Source of the DNA: Promethearchaeota archaeon CR_4
GTDB lineage: Archaea; Asgardarchaeota; Lokiarchaeia; Sigyniarchaeales; CR-4
Length of the DNA stretch: 5,252 nucleotides
Direction of reading: 5' to 3'
Assembly (NCBI GenBank): GCA_001940655.1
Contig: MBAA01000184.1
Span: 6,403-11,654 of the forward strand
Made by a program: the position numbers and the translations under genes. This document shows positions 1-5,148 of this stretch, one piece after another; position 1 is the first letter of the stretch, and the number at the start of each line of letters is the position of its first letter. Under the pieces are notes generated by a model. The model made no database searches. It saw only the letters and a program-made list of their open reading frames with translations, and was not told the origin of the DNA.

Positions 1-977
1 GACCCGAATCCGGCGATGGTTTCATATTCGGGGCCCTCAGTCACGGGCGTTTTCCAAGGGCCTTCTTCTTTCACCTCTACCACCCTCCCACATCCAATAG
101 GACATGAATAACAATGGCGATTTTTCACCAAGATGGTCTCCTTCATCGTTGCCCCAGATATGTCATAGAAACCATCAAAGGCTCCCTTGCGGTAGAATTT
201 AACCGGTAATTCGCCATAGATGTTATAAAGATCCACCGGGCCCGCAGTACCGAGATCCTTCATCATATTCGTGGTGAACGGTTCCATCGCGAGCACGTGA
301 GCTTCCTTGGCGGATTCCTTGAATTCTTCTGGTTTTGCAAGGGGAACCTTAGTTTTCCCTCGAACCACGATTGCCTTCAATTTCTTTGCTCCCATCACCG
401 CACCCATCCCAGAACGGCCCGCAGCTCGCTCTTCCGAGGCCACGATGGCAAATTTCACGAGCTTCTCCCCAGCTGGTCCGATGCAGGCAACCTTTGCCAT
501 CTTATCTGCCACCTTTTCCTTCAAACGGGTATGGGTCTCGAATGCGCCGAGTCCCCACAGGTCGTTAGCATCGTTGAGCTCGCCTTTACCATTATTAATA
601 GACAAGAAGGTCGGTTTCGCAGCATATCCCGTGATGACAATCCCATCATATCCCGTCATTTTAAGTTGTGCGCCAAATTCTCCCCCGCAATTTGACTCGC
701 CCCACAATCCCGTAAGAGGAGACTTAGAACACACAACCCATCGACCAGATGTCGGTGCTGTGGTACCCGTAATCGGCCCCGTCATAATCAGAAGGATGTT
801 CGCAGCTCCCAGAGGGTCCGTGTCTTTCCCCACTTTATCAATCAAGTACCGGCAAGCGTAACCAGACCCACCTACAAAGAGCTTGCACCACTCATTATCG
901 AGAGGTTCATCATTTATCTTACCCGATGTTAGATCCACGGCTAGGAGTTTACCAAAATAACCTGTCACGGAGGGCAT
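1..977 (-). CDS. aor: Aldehyde ferredoxin oxidoreductase family tungstoenzyme, N-terminal part (runs off left edge)
   Basis: The first 325 residues of an AOR-family enzyme are present; the 3' part lies outside the window. Family enzymes oxidise aldehydes (or related substrates) to carboxylates at a tungsten bis-pyranopterin centre and pass electrons through one [4Fe-4S] cluster to ferredoxin in the cytoplasm. I read the opening GYFGKLLAVDLTSGK, the pterin-binding N-terminal domain with SPLTG (86-90) and NCGGEFG (96-102), the AAGRSGMGAVMGAKKLKAI block (185-203), and the cluster motif Cys289-x2-Cys292-x3-Cys296 followed by TEGPEYET (313-320). From memory the Pyrococcus furiosus AOR cluster cysteines are 288, 291, 295 and 494, so the register is nearly identical; the fourth cysteine is beyond the edge. 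The ATG at 977 matches where family members start. The substrate subtype (AOR, FOR, GAPOR, WOR) cannot be told from this part. The Tup, Mop and MoaD-like genes next to it fit a tungsten enzyme. Confidence 0.95.
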   Translation of the reverse strand, partial: MPSVTGYFGKLLAVDLTSGKINDEPLDNEWCKLFVGGSGYACRYLIDKVGKDTDPLGAANILLIMTGPITGTTAPTSGRWVVCSKSPLTGLWGESNCGGEFGAQLKMTGYDGIVITGYAAKPTFLSINNGKGELNDANDLWGLGAFETHTRLKEKVADKMAKVACIGPAGEKLVKFAIVASEERAAGRSGMGAVMGAKKLKAIVVRGKTKVPLAKPEEFKESAKEAHVLAMEPFTTNMMKDLGTAGPVDLYNIYGELPVKFYRKGAFDGFYDISGATMKETILVKNRHCYSCPIGCGRVVEVKEEGPWKTPVTEGPEYETIAGFG

Positions 978-1017
978 CCCCTTGAAGCTTATCTCTACCC
1001 TCACTTACTTTAATGAC

Positions 1018-1027
1018 AAAATATAAT
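1018..1027 (-). promoter_or_regulatory. TATA box of the AOR-family gene
   Basis: On the minus strand this reads ATTATATTTT, a good archaeal TATA box. A start about 25 bp downstream would fall near 995-998, giving a leader of roughly 20 nt before the ATG at 977. The leader holds GAGGG and AAGGGG purine runs, but the second abuts the ATG, so ribosome-site spacing is not ideal. Confidence 0.55.
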
Positions 1028-1046
1028 CGTATTGGTAGTGTGTGTT

Positions 1047-1074
1047 TCCGTTATTACCTTACATACATCTCGGT
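1047..1074. promoter_or_regulatory. Degenerate ModE-like operator between the divergent AOR gene and small ORF
   Basis: The left half contains CGTTATTAC (1049-1057), the same nine bases found, reversed, in the right half of the stronger element ahead of tupA. A second CG lies 22 bases further on (1071-1072), the same spacing as in that element, but the right half (TACATCTCGGT) is poorly conserved. It lies upstream of the AOR TATA box, where an activator could bind. The call is an inference from shared sequence and spacing. Confidence 0.3.
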
Positions 1075-1144
1075 TCACGTATATTTCAGTGCCACATCCT
1101 TTATTGGTTTGAAGTGGGCAGTAAGGGATAGTGAGTGCTGAGCT

Positions 1145-1303
1145 ATGGAGCCAGAATGGTATAAATCGCTGAAATCTCATTTCAAGCATAAGGACACCAA
1201 GAAAGAAGACTCCAAATCAGCAGATAAGGGCAACCAGAAACCAATGCTCTCGCCAGAAGACATCCAAAGAATCTTCAAGATCATTAAGAAGTATAATCAG
1301 TAA
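1145..1303 (+). CDS. Small basic hypothetical protein, 52 aa, divergent from the AOR-family gene
   Basis: An ATG at 1145 opens 52 codons ending in TAA at 1301-1303; I do not recognise the family. The protein begins MEPEWYKSLKSHFKHK, has a lysine-rich, hydrophilic, probably disordered middle (about 15-33), and ends in SPEDIQRIFKIIKKYNQ, which looks like one amphipathic basic helix. There are no cysteines, no signal peptide and no membrane segment. It is the only plus-strand gene here and is divergent from the AOR-family gene across 167 bp. Possible TATA-like boxes are GTATATTTC (1080-1088) and CTTTATTG (1099-1106). The ribosome site is weak: GTGAG ends about ten bases before the ATG. Codon use resembles the neighbours. 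Its position suggests a link to the tungstoenzyme or its regulation, but that is speculation, and a chance ORF is possible. Confidence 0.5.
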   Translation: MEPEWYKSLKSHFKHKDTKKEDSKSADKGNQKPMLSPEDIQRIFKIIKKYNQ

Positions 1304-1397
1304 TTGTGCCCGAAAGCCGCTTCTAGCAACATAAACCCTTGATACCTCATATTACCCTTTCTTATTTAGAAATAGACAAACGAAATAGAATTATTTT

Positions 1398-1405
1398 AAA
1401 AAAAA
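1398..1405 (-). terminator. Oligo-T terminator after mop
   Basis: The minus strand has eight T in a row (followed by AAAATAATTC) starting 12 bases after the mop stop codon, with no hairpin, typical of archaeal intrinsic termination. On the plus strand, the T-rich stretches CCCTTTCTTATTT (1356-1368) and TTATTTT (1391-1397) could end the small ORF transcript. Nothing else was seen in 1304-1416. Confidence 0.5.
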
Positions 1406-1416
1406 TAAAGTAAGGT

Positions 1417-1626
1417 CTAATCAACGCCGAGCATAACACTCGATGCCTTGATGATAGCATACGCCGGCTTCCCTACACTAAGACCGAGTTTCTTAGCCGA
1501 TTCTTTCGTGATAATCGCGACCACTTCCTGACCACCGGGCAATTCAATCACCACTTCGGAATTGACCGCGCCATCAGTGATCTTTTTCACTTTTCCCTTC
1601 AACTGGTTTCTCGCACTTATTTTCAT
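1417..1626 (-). CDS. mop: Molbindin: single Mop-domain molybdate/tungstate-binding protein, 69 aa
   Basis: This is one complete Mop (TOBE-type) domain. It opens MKISARNQLKGKVKKI, continues GAVNSEVVIELPGG and ends in VGKPAYAIIKASSVMLGVD, all hallmark blocks of molbindins. Proteins of about 68-70 residues assemble into hexamers that bind molybdate or tungstate between subunits and are thought to store or buffer the oxyanion in the cytoplasm. The ATG at 1626 is chosen because MKISARN is the usual family start and GGTGAT lies six bases ahead; the frame could extend to a TTG at 1650, but without support. The gene lies 114 bp after tupC, separated from it by a T-run and with its own TATA-like box, so it may be expressed independently. 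Whether it prefers W or Mo, and whether it stores the anion or signals, is not visible here. It could also act with the separate ModE-type protein. Confidence 0.9.
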   Translation of the reverse strand: MKISARNQLKGKVKKITDGAVNSEVVIELPGGQEVVAIITKESAKKLGLSVGKPAYAIIKASSVMLGVD

Positions 1627-1632
1627 ATTTGC

Positions 1633-1638
1633 ATCACC
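1633..1638 (-). promoter_or_regulatory. Ribosome binding site that sets the mop start
   Basis: The minus strand reads GGTGAT, complementary to the archaeal 16S 3' end, then six bases, then the ATG at 1626. It lies inside the longer possible reading frame, so it favours the 69-residue protein over the 77-residue TTG version. Confidence 0.6.
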
Positions 1639-1692
1639 AATTATTTCCAATTTCAGGCAGTAGTTCGGATAGCAAATTAATAGATTTGGGTT

Positions 1693-1700
1693 GTATAAAA
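1693..1700 (-). promoter_or_regulatory. Probable TATA box of mop
   Basis: The minus strand reads TTTTATAC between the tupC T-run and mop. A transcript start about 25 bp downstream (near 1672) would give a leader of about 45 nt ahead of the ATG at 1626. No ModE-like inverted repeat was found in this gap. Confidence 0.4.
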
Positions 1701-1731
1701 CAAAGGAAAGTCAAGAACTTCAAGGATTGAG

Positions 1732-1737
1732 AAAAAA
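1732..1737 (-). terminator. T-run just after tupC
   Basis: The minus strand shows CC, six T, then CTC directly after the tupC stop codon. It probably gives weak or partial oligo-T termination of the tupABC transcript; read-through into mop is possible. Confidence 0.35.
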
Positions 1738-1740
1738 GGA

Positions 1741-2502
1741 TCAATAGATCAATTCCCCATTGATGAATGACTTTGTGAGTGGATTTTGGGGGTGTTCAAA
1801 AACGATTTGGGGGTTCCCTACTTCAATAAATCGTCCATTGAAGAGAACTGCAACGTGGTCTGCGATCCGCTTAGCTTGGAACATATTATGGGTCGCGACG
1901 AGGATTGTAGTCCCGAAAGTGTCACGCACATCCTTCACGACTTTTTCAATCTTAGCGGTATTACTTGGATCCAAGTTCGCTGTCAGTTCATCCAATAGAA
2001 GCAGGTCGGGTTCATATGCTAGGACACGGGCAATGGCAATCCGCTGGGTTTCCCCCCCCGAGAGGGTTTTCGCGTGTCTGTATTTTAGGTCCTCCAATCC
2101 AACGACTTTTAACGCTTTAGAGACTTTTTCGTCTATTTCATTCTTCGGTACTTCCCGGATCTTTAGTCCATATGCCACATTTGCATAAACGGATTCATTA
2201 AAGAGGATTGTTGACTGAAAAACCATCCCTTGTTTCCGTCGGAGTTCCAATCGTTGCTTTTGAGTTAAAGGCGTTGTATCAATCCCTTTAATCATAAGAG
2301 AACCAGCACTTGGAAATTCCAACAGGTTGATTAAACGTAGTAGCGTGGTTTTTCCAACGCCGCTTGGCCCAATGATTACAAAGATTTCCCCTTTCGAGAC
2401 TTGGAAAGATATATTTTCGAGGACGTTCGTGGTTCCATCAAAGGTCTTTGAAAAGTCCTTGATGTCAAGTATGGATGTCCACTCTGCAGCAGGAATAGCC
2501 AT
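1741..2502 (-). CDS. tupC: Tungstate ABC transporter, ATP-binding protein TupC
   Basis: This 253-residue ABC ATPase powers oxyanion import with the TupB permease on the cytoplasmic face of the membrane. Every catalytic motif is present: Walker A GPSGVGKTT (45-53), Q-loop Gln96, signature LSGGE (147-151), Walker B LLLLDE (167-172), D-loop NLDP (176-179) and H-loop His205. Two traits favour TupC over ModC or PstB: the short protein lacks the C-terminal Mop/TOBE regulatory domain of ModC, and the post-H-loop segment THNMFQAKRIADHV is TupC-like. The segment after Walker B reads DELTANLD where DEPTANLD is usual, a mild change unlikely to abolish activity. Its ATG overlaps the tupB stop by one base (TAATG), with GGTGA eight bases upstream, so translation is probably coupled. 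The signature motif is encoded through a run of eight G (2051-2058 on the plus strand as C). Confidence 0.93.
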   Translation of the reverse strand: MAIPAAEWTSILDIKDFSKTFDGTTNVLENISFQVSKGEIFVIIGPSGVGKTTLLRLINLLEFPSAGSLMIKGIDTTPLTQKQRLELRRKQGMVFQSTILFNESVYANVAYGLKIREVPKNEIDEKVSKALKVVGLEDLKYRHAKTLSGGETQRIAIARVLAYEPDLLLLDELTANLDPSNTAKIEKVVKDVRDTFGTTILVATHNMFQAKRIADHVAVLFNGRFIEVGNPQIVFEHPQNPLTKSFINGELIY

Positions 2503-3221
2503 TATCTCTTCACCCTGTTTTTCAGTAAATTGAGGTTCTTCTTCTGGAGTCGCAAGAGGGGATAGTTAATTACGAAGACTAAAATCAGAAGGATCATACC
2601 GAGGGCAAGTGCAACTCCCCAATAACCCTGTTCCGCTTCTAGCACTGTGGCGGTGCTCAACACTCTTGTCTCGAATTGGATGTTCCCACCGACCATCATC
2701 GCGGCCCCTACTTCTGAGAGACAGGTTGAAAATCCTGTAATGATGCCAGTGATCAAGCCCATTTTCGCTTCACCTAGTATTTTAGAAATGCATTGCCAGT
2801 TATCCGCTCCCAATGAGATCGCAGCATCCCGGATCTCGTTTGGGACACTGGCCACCGCAGAGATACTTATCCCTGCTACAACAGGTAAGGCTAATACAAA
2901 TTGGGCGAGAATGATTGCAAAGGGTGTATAGAGCAACCCTAACATACCGAAAGGTCCACTACGAGAGAGGAGTAGGAAAATAATCAAACCAGCAACCACA
3001 GAGGGTAATCCCATCATCGTGTAAGTCACGTTTCTCAATATTTCTTTCCCGCGGAATTTTTTTATGGCAATAACCGCACCTAAGGGTACCCCGATCACCG
3101 TTGCAAGGAGTGTGGCCATCCCGGACACGTATAATGACATAAACATTATTTGGTAAATCTCGGGATCAAAAGTAAAAAGAAGGTAAAGGGCTTCTAAGAA
3201 GCCATCCAAGATTGAACTCAT
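2502..3221 (-). CDS. tupB: Tungstate ABC transporter, permease TupB
   Basis: This 239-residue integral membrane permease forms the translocation pore, probably as a homodimer, between TupA and TupC. Hydrophobic segments lie at about 24-51, 67-85, 98-122, 155-177 and 198-220, giving five or so membrane helices. The cytoplasmic EAA loop that docks on the ATPase is RDAAISLGADNWQCISKI (131-148). LPSVVAG (72-78), the PFGMLGLLYTP segment (90-100) and SEVGAAMMVGGNI (169-181) are features I associate with TupB rather than ModB. The basic C-terminus (LKNRVKR) is cytoplasmic by the positive-inside rule. The gene lies 45 bp after tupA and overlaps tupC by one base, so the three are one transcription unit. 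The ribosome site before the ATG at 3221 is poor (GAATGA). Length is within the family range and no defect is seen. Confidence 0.92.
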   Translation of the reverse strand: MSSILDGFLEALYLLFTFDPEIYQIMFMSLYVSGMATLLATVIGVPLGAVIAIKKFRGKEILRNVTYTMMGLPSVVAGLIIFLLLSRSGPFGMLGLLYTPFAIILAQFVLALPVVAGISISAVASVPNEIRDAAISLGADNWQCISKILGEAKMGLITGIITGFSTCLSEVGAAMMVGGNIQFETRVLSTATVLEAEQGYWGVALALGMILLILVFVINYPLLRLQKKNLNLLKNRVKR

Positions 3222-3266
3222 ATTTCATTCGACTTTATGCATTGTTGTATTAATAAAATACCCGTT

Positions 3267-4319
3267 CTAACCCGTATATACGTATGACGTAACTCGTTTT
3301 GAAGCATCGACAAGAGAGCTCGTGGCGGGACAGAAGGGCATATCAGGGAACCATGCGTGCAATTCGCCATTCTCGACCATACACTTGGCACTACCACACG
3401 TGCAGTTGCATTGCACGAGCTTCGTAAAAACAGCTTCACCATCGATCTTGAAGTCAGCCATTACCTTCAATCCACCGGTGTTCTCGTTCAGTAACCACGC
3501 GTAGAATCTCTTCACGAGCTCAAACTTTACGGAGGGGAAGAGGTCAGGGTCGATCGAGATGACAGAGTATGTATTCTTGAAGTCACCGGCATTTCCCATA
3601 AGTAGTGCTAAATTCGTGCAGCTAGATCGCTTGCTCAACCACGTGCCATAATCCGTCAGCGTATAGGCGCCTTCTTCGTTGGCGTAGACCAACGTGTCAC
3701 CCATACCTTTCCCAAGACTCTTGTACCAGGTTGAATTGAAAGACGCGTCCATGTAGGTATAGCTTCCATTATATTTGCCTGCAGCTACCCACGTGGAATT
3801 TTCCTTGTTGTGGGTGCCGGATTGATCCCCCCGGGAGGCAAAGATCACGTCTCCCACGTCACGAACCCGCATCCAAATTTTGTTGAATGCCTTCGTTCCA
3901 TTTGTCCGGGAGTCGGTTGCGTTCACGCCTGCAGGATCGGCAGTGGGGCCAACAACAACGAAGTAATTGTAGGCAAAATTCACCCGGGCGATCCCTTTTC
4001 CACTATAGCTTTCTTTCGTGCTCGAGTGGTTGATGAATTCTTTCTCCGCAGTGGCGGAATGCACAATCACGAGGTCACCATTACCTTCACCTGCGGCTGC
4101 AAGGGCAGCACCTGTCCCTGCCGATATCCAGCGCAACCGGATTCCTGTCGCGTCTTGGAAGGGTTGTCGAATTTCTTGCAAAAATCCCGTATCATTCATA
4201 CTCGTGGTGGTCTGCAACGTGAGAGTATTCGACGAGTCAACATACCATACTGCAATCAGGGCAGAGACCACGGTAGCGCCGACTACTATTACAATCAAAC
4301 CAATCAGTTTTTTATTCAA
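3267..4319 (-). CDS. tupA: Tungstate-binding protein TupA with a cysteine-rich C-terminal insertion
   Basis: This is the extracellular substrate-binding subunit, 350 residues from a TTG start. A basic start (MNKKL) and one hydrophobic helix (5-27) form a signal peptide or membrane anchor; no lipobox cysteine follows it. The binding domain shows TTTS (37-40), an oxyanion-binding loop of the family, then VVVGPTADPAGV (121-132), SRGDQSGTH (162-170) and YTLTDYGTWL (219-228), all typical of TupA. Eight N-x-S/T sequons (Asn42, 97, 133, 140, 174, 184, 195, 305) fit an N-glycosylated archaeal surface protein. Unusually, Cys304, 306, 308 and 313 cluster between the normal family ending (FKIDGEAVF) and an AWFPDMP segment, with Cys330 after it. 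The start is uncertain: a GTG at 4355 adds 12 residues, but it lies inside the predicted operator and has no ribosome site, while the TTG has AAGGGA six bases ahead. The Mod and Wtp types were judged less likely from these motifs. Confidence 0.9.
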   Translation of the reverse strand: MNKKLIGLIVIVVGATVVSALIAVWYVDSSNTLTLQTTTSMNDTGFLQEIRQPFQDATGIRLRWISAGTGAALAAAGEGNGDLVIVHSATAEKEFINHSSTKESYSGKGIARVNFAYNYFVVVGPTADPAGVNATDSRTNGTKAFNKIWMRVRDVGDVIFASRGDQSGTHNKENSTWVAAGKYNGSYTYMDASFNSTWYKSLGKGMGDTLVYANEEGAYTLTDYGTWLSKRSSCTNLALLMGNAGDFKNTYSVISIDPDLFPSVKFELVKRFYAWLLNENTGGLKVMADFKIDGEAVFTKLVQCNCTCGSAKCMVENGELHAWFPDMPFCPATSSLVDASKRVTSYVYTG

Positions 4320-4341
4320 CTTGCATCCCTTCGATTTAATT

Positions 4342-4369
4342 ATCGATATAGACACAAAGTAATAACGAT
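4342..4369. promoter_or_regulatory. ModE-type operator ahead of tupABC
   Basis: This 28-bp imperfect inverted repeat has outer arms ATCGATAT and ATAACGAT (the latter reads ATCGTTAT on the other strand), separated by a non-symmetric centre. From memory the ModE consensus is ATCGnTATATA, six bases, TATATAACGAT, also 28 bp; by eye the left half matches 9 of 10 defined positions and the right half 8 of 11. It begins where the transcript from the TATA box at 4391-4400 would start, a place where bound protein would block transcription. The ModE-type regulator encoded about 400 bp away is the obvious ligand. The geometry is read directly; binding is inferred. Confidence 0.6.
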
Positions 4370-4390
4370 CATAAAGAGCTTAGAACCTAT

Positions 4391-4400
4391 TATTTTTAAA
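4391..4400 (-). promoter_or_regulatory. Probable TATA box of tupABC
   Basis: The minus strand reads TTTAAAAATA. A start about 25 bp downstream falls near 4370, at the edge of the predicted operator, leaving a leader of about 50 nt before the TTG at 4319. A second TATA-like string, CTATATCG (4343-4350), lies inside the operator. The stretch 4401-4489 holds a TTTTCTC run on the minus strand (4449-4455) that may weakly end the upstream transcript, and nothing else I can support. Confidence 0.45.
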
Positions 4401-4489
4401 GTTGGTAGATGTGATCAAGAATCCACCATTCAACAGGATAATATGACGAGAAAAGTTAATAGTTACAGCAATTATAGTGAGATTTGCGA

Positions 4490-4771
4490 TCATCCGCCAC
4501 CAAGCGCGATGGCTACCTGCAACAGGTCGCCGTTGTGGAGTGCTGTATCAAATCCTTCCTTCCGCCGGATGTCTTCGTGATTCAAAAAAAAGAGTAAATA
4601 CGATTTTGGCATTTGCGAATCTGGTTCGAAATAGACGTTCCGCATCTCTACTGGAAAAGTCGCGTGCAGGATAGAGACAACTTGCTGCAGAGAGTCGACC
4701 TCAAATTCTCGCTTGCGCCATTTAATTTGAATAGAAAGGGGGGATGCTAACTCAACCAATATCTTTGGCAT
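4490..4771 (-). CDS. MoaD/ThiS-like ubiquitin-fold sulfur carrier ending in Gly-Gly-Gly, 93 aa
   Basis: This is a small beta-grasp protein. In the MoaD family the C-terminal Gly-Gly is adenylated by a MoeB/E1-like enzyme and thiocarboxylated, then gives sulfur to the dithiolene of molybdopterin, the cofactor of the tungstoenzyme encoded here. The sequence shows FFLNHEDIRR (61-70) and GFDTALHNGDLLQVAIALGGG (73-93), the family's closing strand-loop-strand and glycine tail. The overall pattern is MoaD-like, but the first strands (KILVELASPLSIQIKW) are divergent. The end is three glycines, not the usual two. The ATG at 4771 is preferred because GAGGAG lies four bases ahead; an ATG at 4786 has none. 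It overlaps the ModE-type gene by 20 bp, implying coupled translation. A role as a protein modifier (SAMP-like) or a tRNA-thiolation carrier cannot be excluded. No MoaE or MoeB gene is in the window. Confidence 0.8.
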   Translation of the reverse strand: MPKILVELASPLSIQIKWRKREFEVDSLQQVVSILHATFPVEMRNVYFEPDSQMPKSYLLFFLNHEDIRRKEGFDTALHNGDLLQVAIALGGG

Positions 4772-5090
4772 TGGACTCCTCTGCATGCTGGAATTTTTCG
4801 AGGATGATTCTCCCCCACGGAGTGAGCGTTACTCGCCCTCCGCCACCAAGCCCGCCCTTGTGGGAATCAACCACTGGCAGTCCCGTGCGCTCGTGCAGCT
4901 TTTTCAGGCGCATCCACGCATACTTGTAAGAATATCCGAGTTGTTCCGCCGCGATCGTGAGGGATTGGGTGTCGGCAATAGCCTGTAACAGACTTGCACC
5001 TCCCTCACCCAACAGGTTTTTCCCCTCGAATTCCAACCAGGCTTTTTTCTTGACTTTCAACTTGTGGGTCGGGAACGCGTCTCCTGCCAT
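4752..5090 (-). CDS. ModE-type winged helix-turn-helix regulator without a Mop sensor domain, 112 aa
   Basis: This is the DNA-binding domain of the ModE family, which controls molybdate or tungstate genes according to oxyanion supply. Key parts are the KAWLEFEGKNLLGEGGASLL opening (16-35), the helix-turn-helix from SLTIAAEQLGYSYKYAWMRLKKLHER (43-68; the family usually has YxYAW here), and the wing with GGLGGGGRVTLTPWG (79-93). Bacterial ModE is about 260 residues with two C-terminal Mop domains that bind the anion; this protein stops soon after the wing, so its sensing mode is unknown. A separate Mop protein is encoded nearby. The ATG at 5090 is preferred over a TTG at 5114; an AGGAG lies about ten bases upstream. 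It overlaps the MoaD-like gene, so the two form an operon. The likely target is the operator ahead of tupA (4342-4369). Confidence 0.9.
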   Translation of the reverse strand: MAGDAFPTHKLKVKKKAWLEFEGKNLLGEGGASLLQAIADTQSLTIAAEQLGYSYKYAWMRLKKLHERTGLPVVDSHKGGLGGGGRVTLTPWGRIILEKFQHAEESNAKDIG

Positions 5091-5148
5091 ATAAAATATC
5101 TCCTGCCCTCCCAAAGGAAGGTATCAAGAGGTCACCATATGTTGAAGA

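Noticed and set aside
297..861. Overlapping plus-strand open frames of up to 184 codons
   Set aside because: They lie entirely opposite the AOR-family gene, whose protein is unmistakable, and their translations show no recognisable domain.
1627..1740. A ModE-type operator ahead of mop
   Set aside because: No ATCG/CGAT-ended inverted repeat with the right spacing was found; only a TATA-like box is present.
3218..3442. A 74-codon minus-strand frame between tupA and tupB
   Set aside because: It overlaps the tupA 3' end in another reading frame; the TupA frame explains the sequence better.
1741..4319. Molybdate ModABC, tungstate WtpABC or phosphate Pst transporter
   Set aside because: The TTTS and SRGDQSGTH motifs in the binding protein, the permease motifs and the ATPase without a Mop domain point to the Tup family.
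3810..4580. A 256-codon plus-strand open frame across tupA and the promoter region
   Set aside because: It is antisense to tupA, runs through the operator and into the MoaD-like gene, and its translation has no domain-like composition.
5091..5100. GATATTTTAT on the minus strand as a promoter box
   Set aside because: It abuts the ATG of the ModE-type gene, so a start 25 bp downstream would fall inside the coding region.
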